A stretch of 64,000 nucleotides of DNA from NCBI RefSeq assembly GCF_014199435.1, contig NZ_JACIJP010000002.1, positions 186,001-250,000 of the forward strand, given 5' to 3'. Each line of letters begins with the position of its first letter. Positions within the stretch are counted from its first letter, which is position 1. A program made the position numbers and the translations under genes. This stretch comes from Sphingobium subterraneum (GTDB taxonomy: Bacteria; Pseudomonadota; Alphaproteobacteria; Sphingomonadales; Sphingomonadaceae). The notes under the pieces were generated by a model that saw nothing but the letters and a program-made list of their open reading frames with translations, ran no database searches and was not told the DNA's origin. Positions 62,623-64,000 of the stretch are shown piece after piece.

Positions 62623-63468
62623 TCAGACAAGGCGTTCCGCGTGCCAGCGGATGTGATCGTCCATGAAGGTGGAGATGAAATAATAGCTGTGGTCATAGCC
62701 GGGCTGCATGCGCAGCATGAGCGGGATCCCGGCCTTCGCGCAGGCATCCACCAGCAACTGCGGGCGGAGCTGCTCTTCAAGGAAATTGTCGGCCGCGCCC
62801 TGATCGACGAGGATCTCGGGCACGCGTGCGCCATCCTCGATCAGCGCGCAGGCGTCATAGCGGCGCCCGGCCTGCTGCCAGTCGTTTCCCAGATATCCGG
62901 CGAGCGCCTTGTGCCCCCAGGGGCATTGCAGCGGCGCGACGATCGGGGCGAAGGCGGAGACCGACCGGAACAGTTCGGGATGCTTGAGGGCGAGCGTGAG
63001 CGCCCCATGCCCGCCCATCGAATGGCCGGTGATCCCCATACGCGACCGGTCCACCGGGAAGTGGTCGGCGATCAGGCCCGGCAATTCGTGCGCAACATAG
63101 CTGCCCATGCGGTAATGCCGGTCGAACGGGGCGTTTGTCGCGTCACAATAGAAGCCCGCGCCCAGCCCGAAATCATAGGCTCCGTCCGCATCGTCCGGGA
63201 CGCCTTCGCCGCGCGGAGAGGTGTCCGGGCAGACGATGATCAGGCCGTGCTCGGCCGCAGCGCGACGGAATTCGCCCTTCTCCGTCACATTGGCGTGCGT
63301 GCAGGTCAGACCCGAGAGATAAAAGAGCACCGGCAGACGCGCGCCGTCGGCGTGGTCGGGCACGAAGACCGAAAAGGTCATGTCGGTGCCGGTCTCCCGG
63401 GACCGGTGCCGGTAGACGCCCTGGGTGCCGCCATGCGAGCGGTTAGCGGAAACGGTTTCCAGTGCCAT
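62623..63468 (-). CDS. fghA: S-formylglutathione hydrolase
   Basis: Esterase-D-type hydrolase that finishes glutathione-dependent formaldehyde oxidation, releasing formate. 281 residues with GLTCTHAN near residue 55, the nucleophile elbow GHSMGGHGAL (Ser at about 150), DQGAADNF (acid) and GYDHSYYF (His at about 260). Complete. The usual partner formaldehyde dehydrogenase is not adjacent; only a VOC-protein relic lies 3 nt upstream. Confidence 0.95.
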   Translation of the reverse strand: MALETVSANRSHGGTQGVYRHRSRETGTDMTFSVFVPDHADGARLPVLFYLSGLTCTHANVTEKGEFRRAAAEHGLIIVCPDTSPRGEGVPDDADGAYDFGLGAGFYCDATNAPFDRHYRMGSYVAHELPGLIADHFPVDRSRMGITGHSMGGHGALTLALKHPELFRSVSAFAPIVAPLQCPWGHKALAGYLGNDWQQAGRRYDACALIEDGARVPEILVDQGAADNFLEEQLRPQLLVDACAKAGIPLMLRMQPGYDHSYYFISTFMDDHIRWHAERLV

Positions 63469-63471
63469 CGG

Positions 63472-63591
63472 TCAGCCCATCATGCCCGTAAAGGCGCAGA
63501 TCTTGTTCCCGGTCGGATCGCGCAGATAGGCGCCATAGGCGTTGTTCGGTGCAGCAACATCGTCGCACTCGAACAGGATATGGGTCAGCAT
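63472..63591 (-). pseudogene. C-terminal relic of a VOC/glyoxalase-fold gene
   Basis: 39 codons whose C-terminal half, AYGAYLRDPTGNKICAF, is the terminal strand block of VOC-superfamily proteins; the preceding residues MLTHILFECDDVAAPNN do not form the rest of the fold. Such a VOC gene commonly precedes fghA, so a deletion probably removed its 5' part. A short genuine gene is the alternative. Confidence 0.45.
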
Positions 63592-63698
63592 GTCAGTCTC
63601 CGTGGAAAGGATCAATGCCGAACCATAAGGGCGTTTCTTCCCCGGCGAAAGAGGATCGACGCCCGATTGCCACAGATCCCCAGCGCCGTCCCCCATGC

Positions 63699-63726
63699 AA
63701 AAAGCGCGGGCGTTACCCCGCGCTTT
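63699..63726 (-). terminator. rho-independent terminator after cytochrome c1
   Basis: On the minus strand AAAGCGCGGG pairs perfectly with CCCGCGCTTT around a GTAACG-type loop and continues into a T run. About 40 nt after the cytochrome c1 stop. Confidence 0.93.
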
Positions 63727-63765
63727 CGCATTTTCCGATGGGGCATCAGCCCGTTTAGGCGTCGA

Positions 63766-64000
63766 TCAGTGCTTCGTGTTCGCCCAGATGTTGCGATAGG
63801 ACATATAGGCAAGGCCCGTCGCGATCAGCAGGAAGAACAGCGCCGCAACACCGGCCCGCTTGCGGTTTTCGAGCTTGGGTTCGGCCGTCCAGGTCAGGAA
63901 CGCCGAAACGTCCTTCGCCATCTGGTCGACCGTCGGCTTGGTGCCATCGCCATAGGTCACCTGACCTTCGGCGGTCAGCGGAGGTGCCATCGCCAGGTTG
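63766..64000 (-). CDS. petC: cytochrome c1 of the bc1 complex, C-terminal part
   Basis: Only the last 78 or so codons are inside the window; the gene runs off the right edge. Visible: the haem axial-ligand segment NLAMAPPL (Met), GDGTKPTVDQMAKDVSAFLTW in pieces, ending TAEPKLENRKRAGV, and the single C-terminal membrane anchor (about 25 residues, VAALFFLLIATGLAYMSY) with a short cytosolic tail. This is the standard C-terminus of alphaproteobacterial cytochrome c1. In other genomes the Rieske and cytochrome b genes precede it. Confidence 0.92.
   Translation of the reverse strand, partial: NLAMAPPLTAEGQVTYGDGTKPTVDQMAKDVSAFLTWTAEPKLENRKRAGVAALFFLLIATGLAYMSYRNIWANTKH

Overview
The window is a GC-rich chromosomal segment that looks like an alphaproteobacterium of the order Sphingomonadales. 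Pointers are the flagellar gene set and order, a flagellar sigma-54 regulator together with FliA/FlgM, a TonB-dependent receptor of the EIVVTA plug type, a small heat-shock gene with a ROSE-like thermometer behind an alphaproteobacterial RpoH promoter, an AldR-type Lrp regulator facing ald, and a cytochrome c1 tail at the right edge. Genus-level assignment is inference. No rRNA, tRNA, CRISPR array, transposase or integrase was recognised.

Layout. (1) 187-3326: hslO, argF and argD, all on the minus strand. (2) 3464-5816: fliS, fliD and an unknown gene, closed by a terminator. (3) 6019-6492: an isolated Nudix hydrolase. (4) 6646-20395: one long minus-strand flagellar run: sigma-54 activator, then fliE-F-G-H-I-J-K-L-M-N-O-P-Q-R-flhB. 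(5) 20768-21643: flagellin. (6) 21763-22114: terminator, palindromic repeat, a perfect FNR-type box and a 35-residue membrane protein. (7) 22134-25427: 2Fe-2S ferredoxin, two overlapping cysteine desulfurases and a divergent alpha/beta hydrolase. (8) 25519-33620: an operon of TonB receptor, CitMHS carrier, AtuA-like protein, DUF4387 protein and acyl-CoA ligase, facing a citrate-synthase-fold protein with an N-terminal HTH. (9) 33720-35151: glycine-zipper lipoprotein, cupredoxin and Hsp20. (10) 35327-41614, minus strand: lytic transglycosylase-flhA-fliA, flgA-flgM-flgN, and a small MotA/MotB-like pair. (11) 41900-52263, plus strand: flgB-C-D-E-F-G-H-I-J-K-L, then the conventional motA-motB. (12) 52360-58755: L,D-transpeptidase-like protein, ald/Lrp pair, glycosyltransferase, and small membrane and stress-type genes. 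(13) 58783-60516: an HTH protein and an AT-richer islet with a RusA-like nuclease and a nuclease/HEPN-like protein. (14) 60554-64000: thiC under a TPP riboswitch, fghA, a VOC relic and the end of cytochrome c1.

The flagellar genes form a two-tier system. The sigma-54 activator (19127-20395) probably fires three near-consensus -24/-12 promoters, upstream of flgB, of flgA-M-N and of transglycosylase-flhA-fliA. The flgB site has a twin palindrome about 90 bp upstream. FliA, restrained by FlgM, would then serve late genes, and a sigma-28-like promoter precedes flagellin. Oddities of the machine: FliM has no EIDALL CheY-binding motif, FlgH has no lipobox Cys, FlgE is only 276 residues, FlgJ lacks its muramidase domain, and there are two stator pairs.

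The best candidates for undescribed biology are the citrate-synthase-fold regulator with its uptake/CoA-activation operon, the RusA plus nuclease/HEPN pair behind thiC, and the FNR-box micro-membrane protein.
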